Shown: in pieces, positions 35,265 to 41,647 of the stretch
Layout: the number at the start of each line of letters is the position of its first letter
How positions within the stretch are numbered: position 1 is the first letter of the stretch
DNA from: Terribacillus halophilus
GTDB lineage: Bacteria; Bacillota; Bacilli; Bacillales; Amphibacillaceae
Assembly: GCF_900162685.1 (NCBI RefSeq)
Contig: NZ_LT727828.1
Location: forward strand, 1,435,909 to 1,477,555
Length of the DNA: 41,647 bases
Reading direction: 5' to 3'
Made by a program: the position numbers and the translations under genes
Notes under the pieces: generated by a model
What the model saw: the letters and a program-made list of their open reading frames with translations, nothing else
What the model was told of the DNA's origin: nothing
Database searches by the model: none

Positions 35265-36089
35265 TTATTTGTACGCCCCTTTTTTAATCGCAGCTTTCTC
35301 TTCGTAGTATTTCCGGTGCGTCGCTTGGAAGAGATGAGAGAACATATCACCTGTTTCCTTCTCTAATACTGCGATACCTTCTCCGGTAATACCGCCTTTC
35401 ACGCAAACCTTCTTGATGAGTTCATCCAATGTATAGTGCCCCTTCCCTAGTAAAGTGCCGAGACCAATCAGCATTTCAGAAGTGAGCTGTGTTGCTTGTT
35501 CGCGAGAGATTTCCGTTTCTTCTGCTGCCCCTTCAATAAAGCGCTGTGCTAGATAGCTGAAGAACGCTGGCCCGCATGAAACAATATCGGAAGCAACACG
35601 TGTTATGTCTTCTGGGATATAAACAGGATCAGAATAACTGCTGAACAAATCAATAAGAGCAGCTTTATTCTTATTTGTCAGTGTTGACCCAAAAGTCAAG
35701 AGTGTTGTACCAGCTGCGGCGCGGTTTGTAATGCTTGGAATTGCTCGAGCTACTTGGGAGGGCAGGCGTGCTTCTAATTCTTCTACGGAAAAAGGGCTGG
35801 TAATAGAGACGATGACTTGATCCGAGCGTACAAGGGAGTAAAGCTCGGAACATACACCCGGCAAATGCGGCGGTCTTACGCAAACAAATAGAAAATCAGC
35901 ATAATCGGCTATTGTGCTGAGTGTATCGGCTACTTGTATACCGGGATAGGATCTTTTTAACGCCACCGCTTTCTCTGTTGATTGATTCAGCACCATAATA
36001 TCCTCTTCCCGAATAGCACTTGCAGTTACCCAGCTTTCAAGTAACATACCGCCCATATTTCCGGTTCCAATTATTCCCCATTTTGTCAA
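35265..36089 (-). CDS. comER: Late competence protein ComER (ProC family)
   Basis: ComER resembles pyrroline-5-carboxylate reductase, but in Bacillus it lies divergent to comEA and has been linked to competence and sporulation rather than proline synthesis. The 274-aa protein has an N-terminal Rossmann motif GIIGTGNMGG (about 5-14) and VRPPHLP. The C-terminal ProC-like dimer domain contains SCGPAFFSYLAQRFIEGA and KVCVKGGITGEG. The start is TTG 36089 with AGGAGGAG upstream. The frame is open further upstream, but into comEA regulatory DNA. Whether it keeps reductase activity is unknown. Confidence 0.9.
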   Translation of the reverse strand: MTKWGIIGTGNMGGMLLESWVTASAIREEDIMVLNQSTEKAVALKRSYPGIQVADTLSTIADYADFLFVCVRPPHLPGVCSELYSLVRSDQVIVSITSPFSVEELEARLPSQVARAIPSITNRAAAGTTLLTFGSTLTNKNKAALIDLFSSYSDPVYIPEDITRVASDIVSCGPAFFSYLAQRFIEGAAEETEISREQATQLTSEMLIGLGTLLGKGHYTLDELIKKVCVKGGITGEGIAVLEKETGDMFSHLFQATHRKYYEEKAAIKKGAYK

Positions 36090-36183
36090 TGTAACTCCTC
36101 CTCTGCAGTTTTGCTGTCTGCGCCCAATTACGCTGTTACCCAGTTTATGCTCGCTAGTAAAGTAATATGAGAGGAGATAGGAA

Positions 36184-36795
36184 ATGCAAATCTTGAAACA
36201 ATATAGCTGGCTCATTTTGTTGGTGGCCGTAGCAGCTGTGTTTTTATTCAGTCGAATTCCAAAGCAGGAGACAGAGACAGTGATGCAGCCAGTTGCACAA
36301 GCGGATGCGGAGCAAGCAACTGCTGCTGCACAGGAGGCGGAGCCTCCTCCAGCAGAAGCGGAAGAAGCGGCAGTGATGGTAGATATTAAAGGGGAAGTGA
36401 AAAATCCGGGTGTTTATGAACTGGCCCCAGGCAGCAGAGTAGAAAAAGCCATTAAAGCGGCAGGAGGACTGACCGAAAAGGCGGAACCGCGCAGCATTAA
36501 TCTGGCACAAAAGGTAAAAGACGAGCAAATGATTTATGTGACAGCTATTGGCGAAGCTTCTTCAGCTGCTTCAATTCAGACTGCCGGCACAACTGATGCA
36601 AGCGAAAAAATCAATATCAATCAGGCAGATGCGAAGCAGTTGACGGAGATAAATGGTGTAGGAGAAGCAAGAGCACAAGCGATTATTTCTTATCGCGAGG
36701 AAAATGGACCATTTACTTCTATCGACCAATTGACGGAAGTATCAGGGATTGGGGAAAAATCGCTAGAGAAAATGAAAGAACAAGTAAGCCTGTAA
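36184..36795 (+). CDS. comEA: Competence DNA receptor ComEA
   Basis: ComEA is a membrane-anchored protein that binds incoming double-stranded DNA and passes it to ComEC. The 203-aa protein has a single N-terminal transmembrane anchor (about 8-24) and an Ala/Glu-rich linker. An SLBB-like domain (about 60-115: DIKGEVKNPGVYELAPGSRV) follows. The C-terminal helix-hairpin-helix pair (about 140-203: KININQADAKQLTEINGVGEARAQAII) binds DNA. AGAGGAGAT precedes ATG 36184. I see no paired AAAA-N5-TTTT ComK boxes in the 94 bases to comER. Confidence 0.95.
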   Translation: MQILKQYSWLILLVAVAAVFLFSRIPKQETETVMQPVAQADAEQATAAAQEAEPPPAEAEEAAVMVDIKGEVKNPGVYELAPGSRVEKAIKAAGGLTEKAEPRSINLAQKVKDEQMIYVTAIGEASSAASIQTAGTTDASEKININQADAKQLTEINGVGEARAQAIISYREENGPFTSIDQLTEVSGIGEKSLEKMKEQVSL

Positions 36796-36802
36796 CGGTT
36801 AG

Positions 36803-36832
36803 TTGACGGATAGTGAGAGGGGATTGTACACT
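36803..36832 (+). promoter_or_regulatory. Possible internal promoter before comEB
   Basis: TTGACG (36803-36808) and TACACT (36827-36832) are 18 bases apart. A perfect 12-base palindrome TATTCTAGAATA follows at 36833-36844, at the expected transcription start, and could be an operator. Confidence 0.5.
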
Positions 36833-36861
36833 TATTCTAGAATAGAAAGGTGGCTAGCACC

Positions 36862-37437
36862 ATGGAACGAATAGCATGGAATCAATACTTTATGGCGCAA
36901 AGTCATTTGCTCGCTTTACGCAGCACCTGCCAGCGGCTGATGGTCGGAGCGACCATCGTCCGCGATAAACGAATGATTGCCGGCGGCTACAATGGCAGCG
37001 TATCTGGCAGTAAACATTGCATAGATGAAGGTTGTTACGTAATTGACGGACACTGTGTACGTACTGTACACGCGGAAATGAACGCGCTTTTGCAATGTGC
37101 TAAATTCGGAGTGCCGACGGAAGGGGCAGAAATATATGTAACACACTTTCCTTGCCTCCAATGCTGTAAAGCACTAATCCAAGCTGGTATTAAAACGGTG
37201 TATTATGCAAGTGATTATAAAAACCATCCTTATGCGATTGCGTTGTTTGCAGAAGCGGGAGTTGATACGCAGCAAGTAGCATTAGAAGAGGTGGTAGTAG
37301 ATACGCACCATCAGGAAACTCGTCATTTAATGGAGAAGGTTGTGGACAAGCTAAAACAATCTGGTGATCCGGAAAGCCAAGATCTTGCAGTTCAAACACA
37401 AAATCATTACCAGCTGCCTGATAAAGAGCACATATGA
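36862..37437 (+). CDS. comEB: ComEB, dCMP deaminase family
   Basis: ComEB is a zinc-dependent deoxycytidylate deaminase-like protein. In B. subtilis it is dispensable for DNA uptake but helps localise competence proteins at the pole. The 191-aa protein has the zinc/catalytic HAEMN (His70, Glu72) and PCLQC (Cys98, Cys101) plus further N-terminal Cys/His (KHCIDEGCYV) as in the family. ATG 36862 has AAAGGTG nine bases upstream; the GTG at 36850 is part of that site. It shares ATGA with comEC. Confidence 0.94.
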   Translation: MERIAWNQYFMAQSHLLALRSTCQRLMVGATIVRDKRMIAGGYNGSVSGSKHCIDEGCYVIDGHCVRTVHAEMNALLQCAKFGVPTEGAEIYVTHFPCLQCCKALIQAGIKTVYYASDYKNHPYAIALFAEAGVDTQQVALEEVVVDTHHQETRHLMEKVVDKLKQSGDPESQDLAVQTQNHYQLPDKEHI

Positions 37438-39686
37438 CCGGAAAATGGCATATTGTTGCGTTAGCGGCCCTCGGTGGGCTGCTGGCGCATACATTGCATG
37501 CAGGAGTGTTGTTAGGCTTATTCAGTTGGCTGGCTCTGTTGTTACTTACCAAACGAATCCCAATCATTTTATTCCTATTCTCAACAACAGTTTGTCTGCT
37601 TTTTTTCTTCATTAGTACCCTCAATCAAAATTCTCCCCCTGTTTTTCCTCTTGATGAGCCACTGCAGCTCACTTCAACGATCTCCCATCTTTCCGAAACA
37701 GATAAACATATTTCATTTCGTGTGAAAACACCAACACAATCATCTTTTATTCAAGTAACGTATTTCAAGCAAGACGCGCTCGATCATTTACCTGGTTTAG
37801 CACCTGGTGCAACATGTGTGCTGCAGGGAACGCTAAGCGAGCCTGAACCTGCCACTAATCCAGGTGAATTCGATTATAAACACTACTTGCAGCAAAAGCA
37901 GATTTTTTATGAACTCGAATTAAAAGAAGTGCAAGATATTTCTTGTAAGGGCACAACTTTAGTTGCGTTCCCGTTAAAAATTCGCAGTGCATTCCTGGAA
38001 AAGGCAGATAAGATACTGGACAGTCATACTGCTGCTTGGGTGCAAGCAATGATTGCAGGAGAAGATAGCAACTTGGATGAGCAGACGGTTCAATTGTTTA
38101 ATCGCTGGAGCTTATCTCATATTTTAGCGATTAGCGGCATGCATATTGCGTTATTTTCTGCAATTCTTTACTTTCTTCTGACAAAGCTTCAATTACTAAC
38201 CCGGGAAAAAACGTACTGGTTCCTTTTCGGCTTTCTGGCCATCTATCCTATATTTGCTGGCGGGGAACCTTCTGTTTGGCGATCAGCGCTAATGGTCATG
38301 CTGATTATGCTGTTCAAAGTATTAGGAATTAAACTTCCGATTATAGATAGCATTAGTATTGTGTTTTTGCTTCTGCTCGTCTTCGATCCGAATTACCTCT
38401 TTCATGTAGGCTTTCAATTCAGTTTTCTCGTCAGCTTGGCATTGATTTTATCAGCAAGAATTTACACTGGATCCTTTGTCAGTGCGTTGCTGGAAACAAG
38501 CTTGTTAAGTCAGCTCGTTATTCTTCCACTCCAAGTTTCCCAATTCTTCTTTTTAAATCCACTGTCTGGTTTGCTAAACTTGTTTGCTATTCCTTTTTAC
38601 ACTTTCCTCGGGATTCCGCTTCTCTTACTTATCAGTGTCTTACTTTTTTTATTTCCAGTTGCGGCAAATAAACTTGGCTATGTATTTACATTACTCAATG
38701 AGTCAGTCATTCAATTGTTCCAGCTGGTGGATAAAATTGCTTTCTTTCCATGGGTCACAGGAAAACTCCCTATTGGCATTTCTTTACTTTATTTTGCAGC
38801 TCTGGTGCTATTTTGTTCTGCATGGGAAGCAGGTAGACGGAAAAGGGCAGTACACTATGGCGCTGTTCTTACGGCTATTCCGCTTGCAGCTGTGCTGTGG
38901 CCTTATGCAGATAATACAGGACATGTGACAATGCTTGATATTGGCCAAGGTGATGCATTTGTAGTGGAATTGCCGTACCGAAGAGGTGTTTACTTTATTG
39001 ATGCTGCTGGCAGTGTAGGGATGGATTTTCAACCGACTGACAAAATCTTTGAACAAGTAATAAAGCCATATTTGTATCAAAGAGGGATTGCCAAAGTGGA
39101 TGGTATTTTTGCCACTCATGCAGATCATGACCATACCGGCAGTATCGGAAAGCTGACAGAGGAATTCCATGTCGATTGGGTGCGAACTTCTCCCTATTTT
39201 GATAAGCGGCGCGTGCAGCAATGGAATCCGGATACAAAACTAGTCCCCTGGAAAGCTGGGGAGCTCTTGCAGCTCCCTGGCTGGGAAGTCCAGTTATTGG
39301 GTCCTGTAACAGATAAGTCAGAACCAAACAAAAATTCACTTGTCATGTACACAATGCTTGGAGGAAAAAGCTGGCTGTTTATGGGAGATGCAGGAAAGGA
39401 GGAAGAGGCGGAGATAATGGAGCGCTATCCCTCTTTGCGTGCAGATATTGTAAAAGTCGGCCACCACGGCAGCAATACATCAACTGATCCGGCATTTTTG
39501 CATCAGCTGGAGCCAGAAGAAGCCCTTATTTCTGCAGGTCGCAAGAACAGGTACGGTCACCCTGCTCCAGAGGTGGAGGAAGCTTTAAAAAATGAAAACA
39601 TCCGCATCTGGCGTACTGATACGGATGGGGCAGTCGTCTACAGCTTCTCAGGTAAGACAGGCACATTTAGCCCGTATCTTCCATAA
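37434..39686 (+). CDS. comEC: DNA internalization channel ComEC/Rec2
   Basis: ComEC is the membrane channel and probable nuclease that brings single-stranded DNA into the cell. The 750-aa protein starts with two to three transmembrane helices. An OB-fold-like extracellular domain (about 65-165) follows, then the competence domain with about eight helices (~215-490, including HILAISGMHIALFSA and GGEPSVWRSALMV). The C-terminal metallo-beta-lactamase domain has MLDIGQGDAFVVE, HADHDHTGS (about 561-569), FMGDAG and KVGHHGSNTS. ATG 37434 overlaps comEB by four bases; its own ribosome-binding site is weak, so coupling is likely. Confidence 0.96.
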   Translation: MTGKWHIVALAALGGLLAHTLHAGVLLGLFSWLALLLLTKRIPIILFLFSTTVCLLFFFISTLNQNSPPVFPLDEPLQLTSTISHLSETDKHISFRVKTPTQSSFIQVTYFKQDALDHLPGLAPGATCVLQGTLSEPEPATNPGEFDYKHYLQQKQIFYELELKEVQDISCKGTTLVAFPLKIRSAFLEKADKILDSHTAAWVQAMIAGEDSNLDEQTVQLFNRWSLSHILAISGMHIALFSAILYFLLTKLQLLTREKTYWFLFGFLAIYPIFAGGEPSVWRSALMVMLIMLFKVLGIKLPIIDSISIVFLLLLVFDPNYLFHVGFQFSFLVSLALILSARIYTGSFVSALLETSLLSQLVILPLQVSQFFFLNPLSGLLNLFAIPFYTFLGIPLLLLISVLLFLFPVAANKLGYVFTLLNESVIQLFQLVDKIAFFPWVTGKLPIGISLLYFAALVLFCSAWEAGRRKRAVHYGAVLTAIPLAAVLWPYADNTGHVTMLDIGQGDAFVVELPYRRGVYFIDAAGSVGMDFQPTDKIFEQVIKPYLYQRGIAKVDGIFATHADHDHTGSIGKLTEEFHVDWVRTSPYFDKRRVQQWNPDTKLVPWKAGELLQLPGWEVQLLGPVTDKSEPNKNSLVMYTMLGGKSWLFMGDAGKEEEAEIMERYPSLRADIVKVGHHGSNTSTDPAFLHQLEPEEALISAGRKNRYGHPAPEVEEALKNENIRIWRTDTDGAVVYSFSGKTGTFSPYLP

Positions 39687-39693
39687 GATACGG
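39672..39693. other. Hairpin across the comEC stop codon
   Basis: CCGTATCTT (39672-39680) pairs perfectly with AAGATACGG (39685-39693) around CCAT. The TAA stop is in loop and stem. No T tract follows, so it is not a classical intrinsic terminator; it may protect the mRNA end. Confidence 0.6.
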
Positions 39694-39742
39694 TAGATAT
39701 CATCGAGGCAAACAATCTTCCTCCATTGTTGTAACGGCATGT

Positions 39743-39808
39743 ACTTACCTCCATTGACAAGAGTTGTCACCTATAAGGTGAACCTTATAGGGAGAAGCTA
39801 GAGGTAAG
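39743..39808. other. Potential three-way-junction element between comEC and holA
   Basis: Three perfect stems nest within 66 bases. The outer stem is CTTACCTC (39744-39751) with GAGGTAAG (39801-39808). A first inner hairpin is TGACAA (39755-39760) with TTGTCA (39764-39769). Directly adjacent is a second, CCTATAAGG (39770-39778) with CCTTATAGG (39783-39791), loop TGAA. The nine bases 39792-39800 stay unpaired. No gene is seen in 39687-39965; a 20-codon ATG frame at 39739-39801 has no ribosome-binding site. The function is unknown. Confidence 0.5.
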
Positions 39809-39965
39809 AAAAATACCGCTTCGTGTTACAGCCTCCGGAGCTGGTTAACAAGAGCGTTTATATAGATAGGAGGGGAGCAATAAACTTTGTTCTCCTCTGT
39901 TCCATCTTGCGTTAATCCCGATTTGCCGATACGATAAAGGGTAGGATTTACGTAGGAGTGAGAGC

Positions 39966-41003
39966 ATGTCATATACTGACGCTTTAAAAGCAATCAAGAA
40001 AAAGGATTTTTCACCTATATACTTACTATATGGCACAGAATCTTATTTCATGCAGGATATAAAGGAAAAAATAGAGAAACAATTCGCCCTTTCTGACGGA
40101 ACGAATGTATCTGTGTATGATTTAGAAGAAACACCAATCCAGGAAGTAATTGCGGATGCGGAAGAATATCCCTTTTTCAGTGATCACAAACTCATTGTGG
40201 CTCATCATCCATTCTTTCTAAAAGCTAAACCGGACAAGTCTGCTGTTGATCATCGTTTGGAAAGCCTGGAACAGTATGCCCAAACGCCGGCTGAATGGAC
40301 AACGCTTGTAATGCTTGCACCATATGAAAAAGTGGATGAGCGGAAAAAAATTATCAAGACAATTAAAAAAAACGGACAAGCTGTCGCATGTATGCCGGTG
40401 AAAGAATGGGATCTATCAGATTGGATTGTAACGCTATGCAAGGATAACAATATCTTACTGGAGGATGCAGTTACCGATTTACTCATACAGGAATCAGGCA
40501 GTGATCTATCTATGCTTCGAAGTGAAATTGAAAAACTTGCATTATATGCGGGCGAAGGTGCGAAAGTTACTTTGGAAATGGCAGAGCCGCTCGTATCCCA
40601 TCAGCAAACTAGCTCTGGTTTAAAGCTAGTGGATGCTTTAATGGCAGGCAACTTAGCAAAAGCTATCTATATTTATCATGATTTAATCAAGTTAAAAGAA
40701 GAGCCAATCGCTTTGATTGCGCTGTTAGCTTCACAATTCAGAACAATCTTGCATGTGAAGCTGCTCAAGCAAAAAGGATACAATCAGGCAAAAATGGCCG
40801 AAGTAATAAAAGGTCATCCATTTGTAATCAAACTGGCTTTAAAGCGGGAAGCGCATTTTACTGAAGATGAACTAAAACATATCTTGTTACGTGCTGCTGA
40901 AACGGATGCAGCATTAAAGCAAGGACGCATGGAGAAGAACTTAGCATTTGAACTGCTGCTCCAGCAGATTGCAGCAATACGGAAAAAAGCCCGGATGGTT
41001 TAA
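39966..41003 (+). CDS. holA: DNA polymerase III delta subunit
   Basis: HolA (B. subtilis YqeN) is the clamp-loader wrench that opens the sliding beta clamp. The 345-aa protein begins with the usual YLLYGTESYFMQDIKEKIEK segment (about 19-38), continues through an AAA+-like fold without a functional P-loop, and ends in the helical collar domain (LAFELLLQQIAAI). AGGAGTGAGAGC precedes ATG 39966. It is monocistronic here, with its stop codon in the loop of its terminator. Confidence 0.95.
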   Translation: MSYTDALKAIKKKDFSPIYLLYGTESYFMQDIKEKIEKQFALSDGTNVSVYDLEETPIQEVIADAEEYPFFSDHKLIVAHHPFFLKAKPDKSAVDHRLESLEQYAQTPAEWTTLVMLAPYEKVDERKKIIKTIKKNGQAVACMPVKEWDLSDWIVTLCKDNNILLEDAVTDLLIQESGSDLSMLRSEIEKLALYAGEGAKVTLEMAEPLVSHQQTSSGLKLVDALMAGNLAKAIYIYHDLIKLKEEPIALIALLASQFRTILHVKLLKQKGYNQAKMAEVIKGHPFVIKLALKREAHFTEDELKHILLRAAETDAALKQGRMEKNLAFELLLQQIAAIRKKARMV

Positions 41004-41018
41004 GCATCCGGGCTTTTT
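40986..41018 (+). terminator. Terminator of holA
   Basis: A 12-bp stem (40986-40997 with 41005-41016) has a seven-base loop containing the holA stop TAA, then a T run. Confidence 0.92.
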
Positions 41019-41024
41019 CCTATT

Positions 41025-41053
41025 AAAAAAACGATTCCAAGAAGGAATCGTTT
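41025..41053 (-). terminator. Terminator of rpsT
   Basis: On the minus strand AACGATTCC pairs with GGAATCGTT and is followed by seven T. It sits next to the holA terminator. Confidence 0.9.
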
Positions 41054-41064
41054 CTCTTAGCTTA

Positions 41065-41331
41065 TTATGCACCAATAGCGTTGACTCTTTTAGTCAAGCT
41101 AGACTTTTGACGGTTAGCTTTATTACGGTGGATTACGCCACCTTGAGCTGCTTTGTCAATTTTGCTGGAAGCAGTTAGAAGTGCTTTTTTAGCAGTTTCT
41201 GCATCGTTGTTGGAAACAGCTGTTTCCACGTGCTTCACTGCAGTACGCAAGTCACTTTTCAAAGCTTGGTTTCTTAGACGGCTATCGTTGTTTACACGAA
41301 TGCGTTTAACCGCTGATTTAATATTTGCCAT
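41065..41331 (-). CDS. rpsT: 30S ribosomal protein S20 (bS20)
   Basis: S20 binds 16S rRNA early in 30S assembly. The 88-aa, strongly basic, all-helical protein begins MANIKSAVKRIR and has the family core HRNKANRQKSSLTKRVN. ATG 41331 has GGAGGTG eight bases upstream; the longer open frame upstream runs into the promoter. The SigA promoter is at 41374-41402. It is divergent from gpr, as in B. subtilis. Confidence 0.97.
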   Translation of the reverse strand: MANIKSAVKRIRVNNDSRLRNQALKSDLRTAVKHVETAVSNNDAETAKKALLTASSKIDKAAQGGVIHRNKANRQKSSLTKRVNAIGA

Positions 41332-41373
41332 GTTTGTTTCACCTCCGGCACATTTCATCTTACAACAAAAGCC

Positions 41374-41402
41374 ATTGTACCAAAGCATGGCGATGTTTTC
41401 AA
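41374..41402 (-). promoter_or_regulatory. SigA promoter of rpsT
   Basis: On the minus strand TTGAAA (41397-41402) and TACAAT (41374-41379) are 17 bases apart, with TGG before the -10 giving an extended -10. This suits a highly expressed ribosomal gene. Confidence 0.85.
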
Positions 41403-41431
41403 TAGTTGTTTCATTGTTGATGTCACTTTTC

Positions 41432-41461
41432 GTATGAATAGCAGCGAATCTGCTTATGCTA
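41432..41461 (+). promoter_or_regulatory. SigG-type forespore promoter of gpr
   Basis: GTATG at 41432-41436 fits the SigG -35 GNATR. Exactly 18 bases later, TATGCTA (41455-41461) fits the -10 CATNNTA with one mismatch. It lies 33 bases upstream of the gpr start. Confidence 0.7.
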
Positions 41462-41494
41462 ATGCTGACATTTGTAGAAATTGGAGGAATGACA

Positions 41495-41647
41495 TTGATC
41501 AAACAGCTGCAAGTACGTACAGATTTAGCTATCGAGGCAAAGGATCTCTATTTGTCCAGTGAACAGAAACAAGGAACGGCAGCAGGTATCTCCGTTACAG
41601 AGAAAAAAACAGATGAAATAACCGTAAATTATGTGCAGGTAAATGAA
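41495..41647 (+). CDS. gpr: Germination protease GPR, 3' part beyond window
   Basis: GPR degrades small acid-soluble spore proteins during germination. Only the first 51 codons are in the window. The visible N-terminus contains VRTDLAIEAKDL, the region at which the GPR zymogen is processed, followed by GISVTEKKTDEITVNYVQV. The start is TTG 41495 with GGAGG seven bases upstream; the ATG at 41489 in the same frame is too close to that site. Position after rpsT and the SigG-like promoter support the call. Confidence 0.9.
   Translation, partial: MIKQLQVRTDLAIEAKDLYLSSEQKQGTAAGISVTEKKTDEITVNYVQVNE

Noticed and set aside
36090-36183. ComK binding site before comEA
   Set aside because: I looked for paired AAAA-N5-TTTT boxes in the comER-comEA gap and saw none; control may differ or the site may be degenerate.
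39754-39791. MerR-type promoter (TTGACA plus inverted repeat)
   Set aside because: No -10 box lies at 17-20 bases from TTGACA; the spacing to the nearest TATA-like sequences is 12 or 26, and no MerR-family gene is nearby.
39739-39801. 20-codon ATG frame within the comEC-holA intergenic region
   Set aside because: It has no ribosome-binding site and its bases are constrained by the nested stems.

Overview
This window is a chromosomal segment of an endospore-forming, naturally competent member of the Bacillaceae. The evidence is an uninterrupted sigK, an rsfA-family regulator, the sporulation checkpoint gene sda, the start of gpr behind a SigG-like promoter, the comE locus, Bacillus-type T-box leaders and a 6S RNA. 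Gene order and protein sequences recall Bacillus subtilis but are clearly diverged. The Mrp antiporter and general protein character would suit a halotolerant genus such as Terribacillus, Virgibacillus or Oceanobacillus. I cannot fix the genus without a search.

Bases 1-23119 run mostly on the plus strand and hold translation, tRNA modification and repair genes. They are the end of dtd, a 56-codon small gene, T-box-hisS-aspS, 6S RNA, then rsfA-like and rarA on the minus strand. Next come cymR-iscS-mnmA (sulfur control and tRNA thiolation), a TPR gene, recD2, a zinc-ribbon gene and an AI-2E permease. T-box-alaS, yrzL(ireB)-ruvX-yrzB, mltG-trmR-udk, greA, a minus-strand KTSC-domain gene, yrrS-mtnN and yrhC follow. 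Compared with B. subtilis as I remember it, trhP1/trhP2 are missing between trmR and udk, and mccA/mccB are missing between mtnN and yrhC.

Bases 23151-29801 are read on the minus strand: a 41-residue membrane peptide, sigK without a skin element, a six-gene mrp operon (A-C-D-E-F-G, no mrpB), and sda. Upstream of sda lies a cluster of DnaA-box-like 9-mers that includes one perfect box. It ties the sporulation checkpoint to replication initiation.

Bases 30117-41647 carry the yqeG-yqeH-aroE-yhbY-nadD-yqeK-rsfS-yqeM operon (ribosome assembly and silencing, shikimate, NAD). Then come divergent comER and comEA-comEB-comEC (DNA uptake), an intergenic segment that can fold into a three-way junction, holA, rpsT (minus) and the start of gpr. 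Most genes are close-packed, with 1-20 base overlaps suggesting translational coupling. Several stop codons sit inside their own terminator hairpins.

This is mainly conserved core genome. I found no CRISPR array, transposase, prophage, rRNA or tRNA gene, and no clear new multi-gene system. The points most worth a second look are the mrp operon without mrpB, the DnaA-box array before sda, the Asp-type T-box with overlapping Asp/His codons in front of hisS-aspS, and the unexplained folded element between comEC and holA.
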